DNA from: Thuidium tamariscinum
Taxonomy: Eukaryota > Streptophyta > Bryopsida > Hypnales > Thuidiaceae
Direction of reading: 5' to 3'
Assembly: GCA_947034885.2 (NCBI GenBank)
Contig: OX344752.2
Span: 10,850,001 to 10,914,000 of the forward strand
Length of the DNA stretch: 64,000 nucleotides
Under the pieces are notes generated by a model, which had not been told where the DNA came from, made no database searches, and worked only from the letters and a program-made list of their open reading frames with translations. Both the position numbers and the translations under genes were made by a program. Of this stretch, positions 1 to 12,743 are shown piece by piece (position 1 is the first letter of the stretch; each line of letters opens with the position of its first letter).

Positions 1-1174
1 TAGAGGCAGGGGGTAATGAACTCTGCATAAAAGAAATTGAAATCGATTGACTCAGAACCGAAATGGTCAAATGGAGGAATCATTTGAAATATATTATGAA
101 GCTTCAAGGAAGGTACCAAATATACCAAACTAAGGAGGAACCATATCCTACAATTAAAAATGGCAAAGAAAATGATTTGGATGTTAAAATATTTGGCTAT
201 GAGCTTGCAAAGTGGATTTCCTATTTTCACTGTCGGGACTGCAGGTTTGATGTGAATACGACACCAATATGGTAAGCAAAGCAATCGCAGTTTAATCTAA
301 GAATGCAGAGAAGAGGGGCACCTATCAAACTCCCCAGTGTAGGTGAGGATGAGATATCGTTTATTACTTGTCGCGCTTCGGAGGGCCTGGCATCCCATCT
401 CACGCAACTTCCTGCTTCATATCCCCAGAGGCTAGTCTCAGTTGGACAAAACCGAGCTGAATACGGACAAACTAGGAGCAATATGGAAAGAAGGGTCCTT
501 CCTCTACATTTCATGGCAATGGCGTGGAATTGCAAGCGCATGTTTCAGACCTAATGAGCTGAAATCATTGGTCTCAAGAAATGCACCAAAATGGAATAAT
601 TTCGGGTATTTTCAACGCATTCAATCTCCTCAGAATATTGAAATGGAGAATCATTTGGCTTCCACAACGAGAAAGTGGGCACCTCATTTCAGTCTCTCAT
701 CATCATCAGCTCTGGGTAAATTTGCAACTCTTAAGATGAAATGTCTCACCTATTCTTCAGCAGTTCAAAGTCTTGGTAAGTTAACAGGTCCACAAACACG
801 GCGTCTGATTCCTGTAATATAGCAGACCGGAGCATCTTCACGAACACAGAGAATTTCTTAAAGTTTCCTGTCTTTTGAGTGATCTCTTCGATGTCTGCCC
901 AATCGCAGGCCACAATCATACAACAACCAACCTGCTCATGATTCTGTATGCAAAGCGGATTCACAATAATGGAGAATAACGAGATTCTTACAAGGATTTG
1001 AGTTGAAAACTTACATCTCGCCGTGAAGTCCCCACGCCACCGGGAACCATCGGATTTGTGCTCCGCCTCCACACACAGAGTATCCCCCGGAGCCAAAGAC
1101 ACAGTCAGCAAATACTGAACATTTTGAAATACAATTTCCACCACCTGCTCGAACTCCGACCCGTGGTTGCTCAT
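1..1174 (-). CDS. CCDC61/VFL3-like basal-body protein, 5' part (4 exons, runs off left edge)
   Basis: Orthologue of CCDC61 (VFL3 in Chlamydomonas), a coiled-coil protein with an XRCC4-like N-terminal head that acts at centrioles and basal bodies. Exons on the minus strand: 1174-1015, 894-750, 411-322 and 22-1, with introns of 120, 338 and 299 bp. All joins use GT/AG and keep frame (417 nt, 139 codons). The spliced product reads RWRGDFTAR, YIEEITQKTGNFKKF, DLLTYQDFELLKNRK, NKRYLILTYTGEFDR, then RVHYPLPL. These match, in order, the head-domain signatures I remember for animal CCDC61 (WRGEF, EDLTHKTGNFKQF, LDLLTYTDLESLRNRK, KRYLILIY, EFDRIHYPLPL). The ATG at 1174 has a good context (AAAATGAG); the frame opens a little further upstream but without ATG. 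The coiled-coil and C-terminal part lie outside the window. Family assignment is strong; exon edges were inferred by eye. Confidence 0.9.
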
Positions 1175-2084
1175 TTTGTCGACACAGGGACACAATTAGG
1201 AACATATGAACACGACTATTACCTCGTCACCTCGTCTCTCTATCACCAACTTCAAATTCCCCACTCCTGAAATCTGAACAATCCTCGAAATGACCGACTC
1301 TAATCTCGCCTATAAACTTTGCCTGACTACTCGTCTCCATGTGAAACTATCACCAACAACAAGAGTTCTGTTCCTTGATAGAGAGTTCCTCATTTTCCCT
1401 CTCATAGTCCTTAATCACAACAGACTGAAATCACTTCTGCACCTAGCAGCTGCAGAATCTGCACTCAGAAGCGGCTTTTTCATAAACAGAGAAGCCAGCA
1501 ATAGGGGTTCCCATGACTTTCCCTGTGCAAAGCGAAAGCCTTCAAGAAAAAAAAGTTCATCATAGCAATGGCAAGAAAATGGAATCCAGCCAAAAGAAAC
1601 CTCATTCACACTGAGCCAAGAAAAGTCAGTATTCAAAACGTTGGATGGACAGCCTTCTACCGTGGTAACTTACCAAATGCAGCAGGCTTAATAACTTCGT
1701 GTGCTTTCAGATGAAATTGCTGAGATGAGAACCTACTCACTAAACATAGCACTTCTCGCAACAGACACTTACTAGAAATACAACGTCATCGCAACGTGTA
1801 ATAGTATATTCAGGAATATGGAAACCTTTGGACTGTACAAGAGCATGCTTCTCTGACTTCTCAACAGATGAAGGTTGCAGTCAAACTAGGTAGATGGACC
1901 TCGTAAGGACAGTTTTTCAAAAAGGATAAATACAGAGTGGGAATTCTCTAATGGTATGCATCTGGCCCCCTATCCTACTTGAAAATTGGGGTCAATAGCG
2001 TTTATGAGCGTTATGAGCGTTTAACCCCGAAACCGCTGGAAGGGAAACTCTAAAAGGAGACTAATGAATAGTCTAAAAACATTA
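1175..2084. other. Intergenic: CCDC61 promoter and PLAC8 3' flank
   Basis: A 910-bp interval between two genes on the same (minus) strand. It should hold the promoter and 5' UTR of the CCDC61-like gene and the 3' UTR of the PLAC8 gene. Short ORFs on both strands have no recognisable motif. I see no clear TATA box or polyadenylation signal that I would commit to. Confidence 0.5.
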
Positions 2085-4207
2085 CTAAGATTCCACATAT
2101 TGCGTGGGTGGTGGAGTCAATGTGGTTAGTGGAGTAGGTTCAGTGTGGTTTATCTTCTCTGCGTCCGTTTCAAGGTGGGGTTGTAGTTGTGAAGCTGGTA
2201 CAGGGTTTAATAAAACACCCTGTGCGGGTGTTTTGACTCCGTACCCAGGTGATTGGGGTCTTGCTTGCTCCTTGTGATAGAACTTGTCGTCTATCACATG
2301 GAATGCCTCTGCAGTGCGAACTTCCTGGCATAAAGAGCACAAGCTACAGAAAAACCACTGCGTACAATCAGCCATATTTGGCTGCCCACAGCACCATGAA
2401 CTGGCAGGTAAGTGAAACCTCTTTCGCATCTGGATCCTCCAGTATCCTCCATACAGCAATCCAAAGACACAGAGTACGATGCCTGCTCCCCCCAGGCTCT
2501 GTCGAATAGTACTGACACCAGACAAAAATAAAGTTAATAGGGTGAAACCCCGTATGGAACCTGAAGATAATGGATTCATAGAAAACTACTCTTGAACATT
2601 GCCTGTGCAATCCGAAAATCCTATGTGATATGAACAACAGGATTTACGCTACACCAAAATGATGGTAGGACTAACTCTTATTTGATAGCCAGATATGAGA
2701 CAACCACAACAGGAGAAGCGAAGCACCGACTAGGATACATGTAATTAAAAGTGGAAAAGCTGCAGCCGCGCAAGTCTAATAGGTGTAAAACAACTCATCT
2801 AAGCATCTCCTCCGCAGAATAGACCTGTGAGGGTTTCATTAAAGCAGTTATCACAAGCACAAAGACAGTCACGAGAAAATTCAAATACCTGTTATCTATG
2901 TTGAGTGCTGCAATGTCGAAGACTAGGAAGGGGGCAAAGATCAGAAGAAGGAACGTGAAAATATGGACATAACGGTTGCCGAATCCAAGCCTCTCTAGAT
3001 TGTATCCCAATACGCAGGCAAAGCAAGTGGTGGTAACGGCGGTGATCTTGGGAGTTTCGTAACAACTACAAAGACCCCCTTGCCATTGAGGATCTACAGC
3101 GAGCTTGCCCTCCCTGGAAGCAAACGTCATTCTTCTCTCGAGGAGTCGATACTTTCTAGGTAAATGAAACAGCGTAGGTGGTCCTTTCAATTCTCCCTTC
3201 TCAGCCCTGTTACTGGCCTCTTCAGCAATTTCATCTTCATCACTTTCAGGCACGAAATCTTTCCCAAGAGGACTAAGACTGTTGTAAACCCCTGCAGCAC
3301 ATGCCGCACCTAAGGCAACTATTAAGCAAATTGCTACAGCATAGAACGGACGATCCGCTCTTCTGTATCCCCAATTAAGTCCAGCGAGTGCATACGTACC
3401 AATACAGTTCAGGTGCAAGAGAAGTATAACAACAAGCATGTGCGACCATTCATTCGGCTTCCTCAAGCCTTTCTTACAATAAACGGCCCGAAGCTTCAGG
3501 ATATCCTCCGGATTCCAACGTATCAACCACACCAGATGCAGGATTCGAGTGGGATGGACATAAAGCACCATAAGGACGAAAAGAGCATTGATGATTTGGT
3601 TCGAAACTTCAAACCACACATCTCGGTCAGCCTTTTTGGGGAGAACTGCGTTAAGCATTCCCACCATAACCATAAAGAGAATCGCTCCAGAAATAACGAC
3701 TGCTACCATCCATATAAGAAGAGCAATGTTCTTAGGGTTACGCAGCCATTCCTTAGCCCAGCCTTGGATAGTTCCCATCGTCACTTCTCCTATGTATGGT
3801 AAAGTTATACTCCTGCTGCGTAAGTGATGTTCTTTAGGTGTAGGAGTCATCGCCGACAACTCCTCTCTCTCCTCTTGTATTCTAGTAAAGGTTTTTGATG
3901 GAGATAAAGCTGCGCCCATCGGTTTTACAAGTCTCGGCGGTATCCCCAATCCCCCAGGCGGCACGTTTCCAATTCCGACATTGATTCCCGCCGGTAAAGC
4001 TGTATCTCTCGAAGAATGATCTCCCGAACCATTCTCCGCAGTTAATTCTCCATTCGGGCGAATTTGAATAGGAGTGCCGATAGGGCTGCCAACCGCCTCT
4101 GAAACAGAATGCTGCGGAGAGCCTACAACATTCCCATCGCTACTTATCGGAACGGATCTAACCTCGTCGATACCATTTGTATCCTGGTCTGTCCCGCCGC
4201 CAGCCAT
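2085..4207 (-). CDS. PLAC8-family multi-pass membrane protein (2 exons)
   Basis: Plant-type PLAC8 (Cys-rich) membrane protein; the biochemical role of this long subfamily is not established. Exons 4207-2889 and 2511-2085 join across a 377-bp intron (AACAG|GTATTTG to GGTGTCAG|TACT), giving 581 aa. The start is the ATG at 4207 (GCAATGGCTGG); the frame runs 32 codons further upstream but without ATG. Residues 1-160 are a low-complexity Ser/Pro/Gly region. Hydrophobic segments lie near 161-185, 203-229, 257-277, 286-308, 414-438 and 446-463. An acidic stretch (ESDEDEIAEE) is at 321-330. The PLAC8 domain spans about 374-514: GGLCSCYE at its start, RIQMRKRFHLP at 465-475, then CCGQP, DCTQWFFCSLCSLCQEVR at 488-505. 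The intron cuts the PLAC8 domain after residue 439. The tail is polar and Pro/Thr-rich. Confidence 0.9.
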
Positions 4208-5448
4208 TGCTAAATTACTGATAAAAATTTTGCTGACTTCAACACTATCAAGAATTACAGATGACGCGAAGTTTGCGCTTCCGAAAGGATTGCTATTGCA
4301 CAACCAATGCTTGAAACCCTTCCGACTGAAAAGAGGACTTCTGAAGATAATAGGTCCTCATCTTGACTCCAAAGCACTGAAATTCCAGCAGCTTCCTCAC
4401 CAGCTGCATCCTGGGGCATTTTCAAGTGAGTCGGTGAGCTCTAGAATCTCTGATCTTGAAACTCAACGAATAAAACACTCTCATTCACAATCGCTGTGGA
4501 CAAGATCTAAGTATTTGCGCTTACATGGACCATATATAGATGTTGCAAGTTGCAGTGTTCAAAATTGAACCACGGCAATCAGCTATTCAAATTTCGGACA
4601 CAGTGCAACTTTATTGGCAATAATGAGGTCACCGTCTCCACCAAACATCGATTGGTCGTCCTCGATCAGCTTCGTAACTGTTAGTAATCCAAGGTACCGA
4701 TCTCGCCAATGGCTCCCCACACACCCGTCTCCTCTTCTAATACGACCTCAGATGCTCGCAACAAGCTATGCTCTATCTCATGTGCTACTCTCTCCCAAGT
4801 AAAGCTCAATGAAACCTCGACAACGCCCGAGCAAGAAACGAAGGAGCAAAATACCTTCGACGAACCACAACCAAACTCAATCGAAAACCTTCGAGTCTTC
4901 AAAACGACATGCCCTCCGCAACGTGAGCCACGACATGTAGCACCTCGTCAACAGCTGGAGCCAACGAGCAGAAACCGGCCGAGAGTTTCCAGCGACACAA
5001 GTTGCCCGAGAGCAGCGACAAAACGAAAGACTCTGGCTCACTAAGCGGAAGTGAAGGCTACATACAGAAGCCGCGGTGACTGAATCATTCCGTTAACAAA
5101 AATCTAATGCCAAAACGAAGGCCTGCATTTGACCACATCAGATTAAAATGCCACATTCCTCTACCGTAAATCCTCTGTTCTTACCAAGTCCACGTCTCGG
5201 ACTGTGAGTATCGTACAGGATCGTAACAACCATAGAGTTTTAAGTCTTAACCAAAATCTTAAACAAGAATGCTGCTCACAAATTACTACTAATATACCGG
5301 TAAACGCGCAACCGACACACTTAAAAATCGATCTCCAACGCAGGGAGAACCCGACGAGTGAGAGCTCCGTCTGGCTTTGAGTTACCTGTTTGAAATCGTC
5401 AAGGCAACGAAGCTACAGTAAAAAGAACTCCGTCATATCAGTCTAGCA
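4208..5448. promoter_or_regulatory. PLAC8 upstream region / probable 5' leader
   Basis: Moderately GC-rich sequence directly upstream of the PLAC8 ATG, so it probably contains the 5' UTR and promoter on the minus strand. ORFs of 73-164 codons occur on both strands (for example 4709-5044 on +) but show no family motif. I treat them as incidental. Confidence 0.35.
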
Positions 5449-5589
5449 ATGAAAATTCCTATTCCTAGAGCAGAGGCGAGGCAACAGAAGCAGGGATGGC
5501 AAACATGTGGAATGTGCGTGCCACCTGTGGGATCCAGCTATGTCGGCAAGCTCATGGTGGAGCCCGGCGAGGCTTATTACTTACTGTAA
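5449..5589 (+). CDS. Small unrecognised ORF, 46 aa
   Basis: ATG at 5449 to TAA at 5587-5589 in a local GC-rich patch. The peptide has GMCVPPVGSS and ends KLMVEPGEAYYLL. I recognise no family. It could be an exon remnant, a leader peptide of an unseen transcript or chance. The codon pattern is not decisive over 46 codons. Confidence 0.15.
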   Translation: MKIPIPRAEARQQKQGWQTCGMCVPPVGSSYVGKLMVEPGEAYYLL

Positions 5590-5824
5590 GCTTGCTTAGT
5601 TCGTAACTCGTACTGCTAAACCTCGCTTATTTCAACAGGCGTTCATGGCCCGCCATAGCCACAATCAAGCATGACTCCTCGCGAATGAAATTGCTTAAGG
5701 TGCATTTTGCTCCAGAAAACAATGTAAGAAAAAAACAGCTTGAAACAATTTGAGTCTCGACTTGCCCTGGTGATGACGATGACCGTCTTCTCTCCGCTCA
5801 CTCAGAGAGAACTCGGACTCATCA

Positions 5825-5985
5825 CTTTCGTGGTCTTAGGGACACTTCACGGTCTCCGGCTCTCTTCCGTGGTTTCAGGATTGATTCGTAGGCTATTTTC
5901 CGTGATCTCAGGATGATTTCACGGTCGTAAGCCCTTTTTTTTGGTCTTAGGGTCGCTTTATGGCTGTAGGCTCTCTTTTCAGGAT
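5825..5985 (+). repeat. Degenerate tandem repeat, about 45-50 bp unit
   Basis: About four imperfect copies of a unit of the form 'cgtggtcttagg..cacttcacggtc..aggctctctt'. The recognisable cores are GTGGTCTTAGGGAC, GTGGTTTCAGGATTG, GTGATCTCAGGATG and TGGTCTTAGGGTCG, each followed by an (A/C)(G/T)GCTCTCTT-like or TAGGC-like tail. No coding frame runs through it. Confidence 0.4.
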
Positions 5986-6559
5986 CATGTGGGAAATGCG
6001 TTCAGCACAAATCATCACTCCAATCATTATTGGTTAGTGACTGCGGAGTTTGTTCCAATGATCGGAAACCGGCGGCTAGCATAACATTCAGTAGCCCATG
6101 GAAGGATTGCCTTTCCTTGGTGAAGTCCCCATCACCTAATTTCATCTGACATTTCTTGGAGTTGCAACTTTAGTTACTGATTGGAGTGGAATACCATTGG
6201 TGCTGGATGGAATGGTGTGGGATATTTCACACCATTTCATCTGCTAGGAGGCAATGTGACAGGCTGCTACTGAATGTAATGTGTTCAAAGTTAGCTGGAA
6301 GATTTGGGGGGAAAATTGGCTGCAATTTGAAAACATTGGTAAAAAAAAATAGTGCAAAAGTTTAAAGATTTTTAATCTTGAGTGAAAAATAGACAAAATA
6401 ATCATCCTCAAAGTTTGGAAAACTGGTATAATTTGGAAATTGAAAGAAATTAGCAGGCAAAACTTAAGAAGTTTCCCGAGGAATGGTTTGTTCATCATGT
6501 ATCCAACATCAAATTTCAAAAAATTGTTAGAGTAGCTATAGGGTCAAGCAACACTTTGA

Positions 6560-7629
6560 CCCCAAAAGGATCAAGGCCTTTTTTTAGCCAAAAAGCACTC
6601 AAAACTACTACTTCTATTGCAAAGGGCAAAAAATTGAAAATAATTATTTGGGAAGCATCTAACCACAGGATCTTACACTTAAATAGCACAAGAATGTGCA
6701 AAATAAATTTCAAATTTTTTGACCACATAGATGGCAAGATATCTATATTTAAAATGAAAAAAACAAGTTTTTTAGTACATTGAGGGACTAGAGTATTTGA
6801 CTTTGAACATTCATAATTAAAAAAATTTGCACTACAAAGTTTTGAACTTTAAATATTTATTGTTATAGTGTGAAATTTAGTAGAAAGTCTAAGGAAAAAA
6901 ATGAATTCAAAATAATTTAATTTTCATCTTTAAAAAAATTGTTGAATAGAAGTAGGTATGAAATAGGTACATTTGAATGGCAAAGGTAAGCGACACTATA
7001 CAGCACCGTGCTTCCAGTGTTTTTGTTTCATATTGTATCTGATGGGTTCACGTTTCGTTGTTGTGCTGACACACAAGGCTACCCTTCTAAGCCTTACGCT
7101 CCTACTTTTAGGTCCGACCCTTCATCCGCTTCACTTTAACTAATAGACTCAAGGAAAATCTAAATAATTAATATCTTTAAGATGGAATTCAAATTCATTA
7201 ATTATAGTAGTGAGATTGTTCTATTAAGCAAACTAAACTATGTAGAACCTTTTTTTTTAAAAGAGTGTAAGCATTGCATTCAGAAATAAATCCTACAAAT
7301 TATTTTTCAAAAATGATTTGCTTGCCCATAAAACAAGATTGATCCATAACTTTCATGTCATCTATTCAAATGGAATGAATCAAAGCTTTTCATGTAGACA
7401 AAAATATATTCTATAAGAAAAAAATTGTTCTCCCTATCTTCGCAATTCTAAGGTTATTTGGGCATAACTTTTGTTTTGGAGCAGCAATTTGAAAAAAATA
7501 TATTTCCATGAAACTATTCATCTTCTCTATCTTCACTAAAAGTTTCAAAAAATCATGACATACATTGGCAGTGTAGGTACATACCCAAATTTCCATTTTT
7601 TTATCAAACAAACAATGGTACTTTAGGGA
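6560..7629 (-). mobile_element. TTAA-family TIR element, copy a (about 1070 bp, with internal insertion)
   Basis: The left end (CCCCAAAAGGATCAAGGCC) and right end (TGGTACTTTAGGGA) correspond to the ends of the better copies at 42.9 and 46.5 kb. The interior keeps shared landmarks such as the 'accacaggatcttacactt' block and 'gtgagattgttct'. About 170 bp near 6970-7140 is absent from the other copies and looks like a later insertion. Flanks are TTGA and TTAT, so the expected TTAA pair has decayed. No transposase ORF. Confidence 0.6.
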
Positions 7630-10600
7630 TTATTCATTTTGAGCCATTGCTCTTTTTTGTCAAAAGAAGATTGATCAATGGCACAAGACATTTAGAGTAT
7701 TGCTTTGTAGTTCTACTACAGGGCTACTCTTACAATTGACTTCCAAAACGACATACTTTGGTGTATAAAGCATATGATTGTTGCCACATAAAAATGAAAT
7801 ACTTAATTTGTGAAAACCTAACAAGGAGTTTTAAGAGCTCTTGAATGTGTCTCTTCACTAAGTTATGCACACCTATACTTCACACTAATTACAATTGAGT
7901 ATAGTTACTAATATCAAACATAAGCATGCATCATTAGGACACTATATGAAAAAGGTACAAATTTTTTAAGTAAAGTCTTTAATTAAATATACTAAAATTC
8001 AACAATAGACTTTCATATTTAGATTGTATACATCTTATATATTGTGACAATGTTTGGTTCAAATATAAATCGCATTTTGAAAAATGGTGTTGCATTGTAA
8101 TGCATTCTTGTGTGTAAATGCAAGACAATGCTAATTTTGATTTGACTCTTAATGGCTTTCATCCCACTTTAAATTAAAAAAGATAGTTTTGTGTAATCAT
8201 GGAGGAAATACAAAATTCCCTATTTATTATCTAACTTTGGGAGAATTCATCAATTCATTATTTATAGTGATAAGATTAATTTTGGAAATTTAAAATTTAT
8301 ATTTATAAATAATGAACCAAAAGTGGCTTGAAGAAACCAAGAAACATTAAGGGAGATTGAGGCCAAAACAAGAGTACAAGTTCCCGGAACTATACAATGG
8401 GAGGAATGTGACATGGCTGAGACTTAGCCACATCTCATTTTTTTATTTTTGAAAAGAAAAAGTAATTTGGATGTTTTTTCATATTTTAGGACCAAATTTT
8501 TATTTTATTTTATTTTTGGTAATTATTGGCTTGACAACAGTGGGACATGTTTTAAGTGTTTCAGGAACAACAAGGGAAACAAGCTTGAAACAAACCTATC
8601 TTGCCTCAAATCACCCCTAATGATTACTCAAAAAAATAGATGATTTTTAGATTTATCTACCATGGTAAAAAAATTGGAAATTTTACAATTGAGCATTCAA
8701 AGTTGGTATGATTAGGCCATAGTGAGTGGATATCATATTTGAGCACATTTTTTTCTTAAGATATGCCAATTTTCAACATAGAATTTGTAATATATAAATT
8801 TTATAAAATTGATTCACCTTACCAAATAAATAATACTATAATAAGATTTGGTCAAAAGTACTAGCTACATTGTTTTTTTTCTATGTATGAAGCAAAAAAT
8901 TAGCATCATTCAAAAAATTAGTGTTACTCCAATTTTAAAAAATTAATTTGATACAGCATATTAGTATATTTTAATGTGCTCTAATTCAAAGTAGAGTGAT
9001 TTTGGTAAATTAGAGCCATGCTGACTATTAGAAAATATTAGTGCAATACAATATATTAAATATCAGTAATATTCTTGCCCAAAAAAAGTTTCATAAATTT
9101 TCTGTCTTTGTATTTTTTTTGTCAACATTATCCAACAAAAATGATCCTTTTTGAATGTGATCTCAATTAATGAAATGAAGTTTGCTTAGTTTAGTTCTTT
9201 GAAAAAATTTGAAAATTTAAAGGGATCTCCAAATTAAATCATTAGTTTATTAAAATCTCAAAATAACTTTTGTATTAAATGTATTAAGAAAAATATGAAC
9301 TTTTAGGGAGAGAGTTTAAAATAGGAAACTAGATTCATATAAAAATTGGAGTTCTACAATGTCATTCATCCCTAAATGTCCAAATAAGGTATTTTTTGAG
9401 CTTCTAGAAATTTGATCTAAATTGAACAAAAATCCAACATTTTAATAAGTTGTATCAATTTGTTTGAATTGCAACCGTTCAAATGCAAACCAAACATAAT
9501 AGAGATTACATAGCATAGGACAAAAAACACAACAATATTACTTATAGATTGAAATATTATAATGTTTGATCATGAGGATGTTAAAATTGCAAAAGTGATT
9601 TGAAGTCTTTCAAGTTTTTTTTCACATGTCAAATCTAAAAATTTAGTCACCAAAAATATGAGTTTAAGGGACCTAACATACATAACTCCAACTAAATTAC
9701 AACTTTTTAAAATCTATTATACAATTTCTTTAAACAAATTCTAATGTGATTTTTCCTCTATGATATTGTATATTTGAGGCTCATTTCCAACAACCCTCAA
9801 TATTCTTGAAGATGAGAGAAGGGAGAAAGGACCAAGGTTAATTCTTTTGAAGATATTTTCATCTAGAAGGGATATCAAAATTCCTAAATGCTTGACAATC
9901 AACCTTTTTATAATTTTTGTCTAACTTTGGACAACATTTCCAAGCAAAAGAAATCCTTTAAAAAAATTTACTAAGTTAGCGGTGTCTTTCAACTTTTATA
10001 TTCAAAATTAAGACAATGATGGTTTATATAAGGGCATGTCAATCAACCCTACATTTAAAAAATTTTTAGTTTTCCTAGCTTGATTCCTAGTTCTCACTTG
10101 TATCCCAAAAGGCACATGCATGGTGATCCTCATTACAATCTACTAGTAGGAGAGCAAGCATCAAAATTATAGATACAATATCAAAGAAGGTTGCTAAAAA
10201 TTATTCTAAAAAAAGATGTTGAAAATATTTGTAAATCCAAAAAACATAATTTTGTCTTTTTGAAAAACTATTTTTATTAAAAGCATCTATCAAATATTAA
10301 TTTTCCAACTTTAGTTAAATATTCAACAACAATGAAATGTTGAACTTGAAAGTAGCAAGAATAGGATACCAATAAGCATGCATTACCAAATTGTAAAATT
10401 GCCTAAAAGATAAATATTTATCACCTTGAAGTATTAAGCATTAGGAAATGTTTACTAAGTCAATTTAACAATACATTACTATACATCAGCTCTAGATTCA
10501 AGCTATAAAGACATTGTGGACAATTTGGATCAAATGGATGGTTTTAAGAAGGTTTGTAGGATGGATAAAATCCAAATTTTCTTTCAATGTGTTTTCAAAA

Positions 10601-12095
10601 AGTTGATTGAGTGATTTTTCATAGAATTCTCAATGAATTGTATTAAATATTCTTTTACTATGATATTATTAAATTTTCAATAGAAGAAGTTTTTGTTAAT
10701 CCACAAATTGCCCCAATATATCAATACAATAGTGTAATTTGGCCACTTCTTGTTCTATACTCTTCATGTAAATTCTAGTTGCAAAATGATATTTTTTGAA
10801 TTTGTATTCAAATGATGAAATGAAGTTTGCCAAATGCAATTTCTACAATAATCAAAAGAGTCTTAAAATTCAATATTTTATTGCAATTTGAACTTTGGAT
10901 CTATCACCATGGTTAGTTGATTTTTTAATAGTACAATAACTTCAATATAAACCATGATGTAATACACTATAATATATACCTAGGATAAAAATTTCAAATT
11001 GTTTGAATATATTTTACGATATAAGATCTAAAATTTCTTCACTTTTTCTTTAAAGAATTAATTAACAATATTTTCAATTTTTTTTTTCAATTTTTCAATT
11101 TTAAAACAAACTCACAAAAAGACAAATTATTTCATTTCTAAAAAATAAGCAAAATAAGAATTTCATCCTCATATTGTTGTAAAATGGCAGTAAGAAGAGT
11201 GAAGGATTTGAAGGTGTGAATCCATCGTTATAGGTCATTGTTTCAAGGGGAATAGGTACACCCTTTGTTTCCAAAAAATACTAGTCCTTCATTTATAATA
11301 GAGGTACCCACAACCAATAAAACAAGCACATTTAGACATGATTTAGGATAGTACAAGGCAAAGCAAATATTTTCAAAGATGCATTAACAAAAATAATGGG
11401 GATTGCAAAAAAAATTAATAATTTTATCTTTTAAATTGAAATTACTATGAATTTTGAAAGGCAAAAGTTGAGCTTGATCCATGACCAACATCTAAAGCCA
11501 CCCAATTCTGATCATTCAAGAACTACTTTCCTGCTAAGTACTTCCTACTCTTGTACTCACTTTGTGTGTCATTAACTTATTGGTCCAAACCTTGAAAAAG
11601 TACAAAGACACACATTCAAAGGAGAAAACAGAAATGCATTCCAATCTTGGTTGGACATAGGTACCCTATTTATTGTTGATGGGATGTATGTTACTAATGG
11701 GTACCTCTACTATACTGTGTGTTTACAAAAGAACGCCAGTAGCAATAGAGGGAGTAATTCACATGCTTGCTGCTATACTGAAATCCCCAGGAAAGCAAAC
11801 AATTCACGGTGACAGCTACCGTGCTAATATGTCTCAACAGCAGCGAATCTCAACAATCAACATGGCAATAATATCCTTGAGACTTTGACAAATGGACATA
11901 ATATAAGAAAACTGGATTTCAACGATGGTTTTGATTCATTAAAATATAAGACAATTGCGTCTGGAAGAAGCATGTCAAAGCTCACAAGTCTACAACGCAC
12001 CGCTCCAATTGCAATACACTCATTCAAGCTCAAAGCAGAATGAAAGTCCATATGTGGAAAGAATTCGGCCTGTTAATCACACAAAATGAAACTGA
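7630..12095. other. AT-rich gene-free stretch
   Basis: Very AT-rich sequence with A/T homopolymers and no ORF that looks coding. The last few hundred bases (about 11.65-12.09 kb) are less AT-rich and may be the 3' flank of the minus-strand gene ending at 12096. I see no clear element boundaries elsewhere. Confidence 0.5.
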
Positions 12096-12743
12096 CTAAG
12101 GGCACGAATTTCTACATTCAATTGAATCTTGCATTGATCGACATGTCTGGTTTCGAAACGATTTTGATTGTCGTGAGTTTGGAGTTCGACCATATGCTAC
12201 TGGACCTGCTGGACCGTGCGTGGAATAATCTTTGTACCTTTGCATATTGTCAAGAAACACATTGAACTGGGAGTTTTGTGTTGGCGGTTGGACTTTGGGC
12301 TTGAAGACTGGATGGCATCCTGTATGGATTGGTTGGGGTCGCCGAGTTTCAACTCGGACTCTCGGCTGAGATTTGTCCCACGCTGCTACGCCAGGCTTAG
12401 TACATGCGGCTTGGTTTGGTGGAGCGTATCCCGTCCATGGCGTTGGTCGTTGCCTGTTCATAGTGCGAGGGATCCATTGATGTCAAGCTGCACCAGAGTT
12501 CCACTTCAATCTTAGTATCACTCTGACATTCTCAAGATTATGGCACTGTTTCTTTGTTAAAATTGGCAAAGAACCACAACATTGTGCAAAATCTAAATTT
12601 AGACTTGTCCAACTAGTTATCCAACTGACAATGGCGTGAGCATTTCATCACGGCAATCGAAAACTGTCAATTTACTGAAAATTGTGTTGAATATGAGCCA
12701 AATCTGGATTTTCTTTAACCAATTCTGTGAGTATTCTCCTCAT
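12096..12743 (-). CDS. Probable small spliced gene, function unknown
   Basis: Two minus-strand segments look coding. Segment 12743-12676 begins with an ATG just inside a good acceptor (TTTGCAG|AATGAGG), reads MRRILTELVKENPDLAHIQ and ends at a GTAAAT donor. Segment 12453-12096 is a 118-codon frame rich in Pro, Gln, Arg and Ser, containing NSQFNVFLDNMQRYKDYS, and ends in TAG at 12096. Joined in frame via an acceptor at AACAG|GCAACG they give about 141 aa. That acceptor has a weak pyrimidine tract; the better-looking TGCAG at 12494 would put an early stop in either usable frame. A leader exon may lie at 13.04-13.2 kb, ending CATTCAG|GTATAAAG. I recognise no family. Intron phase, composition and a GC island support a real gene; the exact model is uncertain. 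Confidence 0.4.

Noticed and set aside
1193..1195. Upstream start for the CCDC61-like protein
   Set aside because: The codon is TTG; the ATG at 1174 fits better.
4301..4303. Upstream start for the PLAC8 protein giving 32 extra residues
   Set aside because: The codon is TTG, not ATG; the first in-frame ATG is at 4207 in good context.
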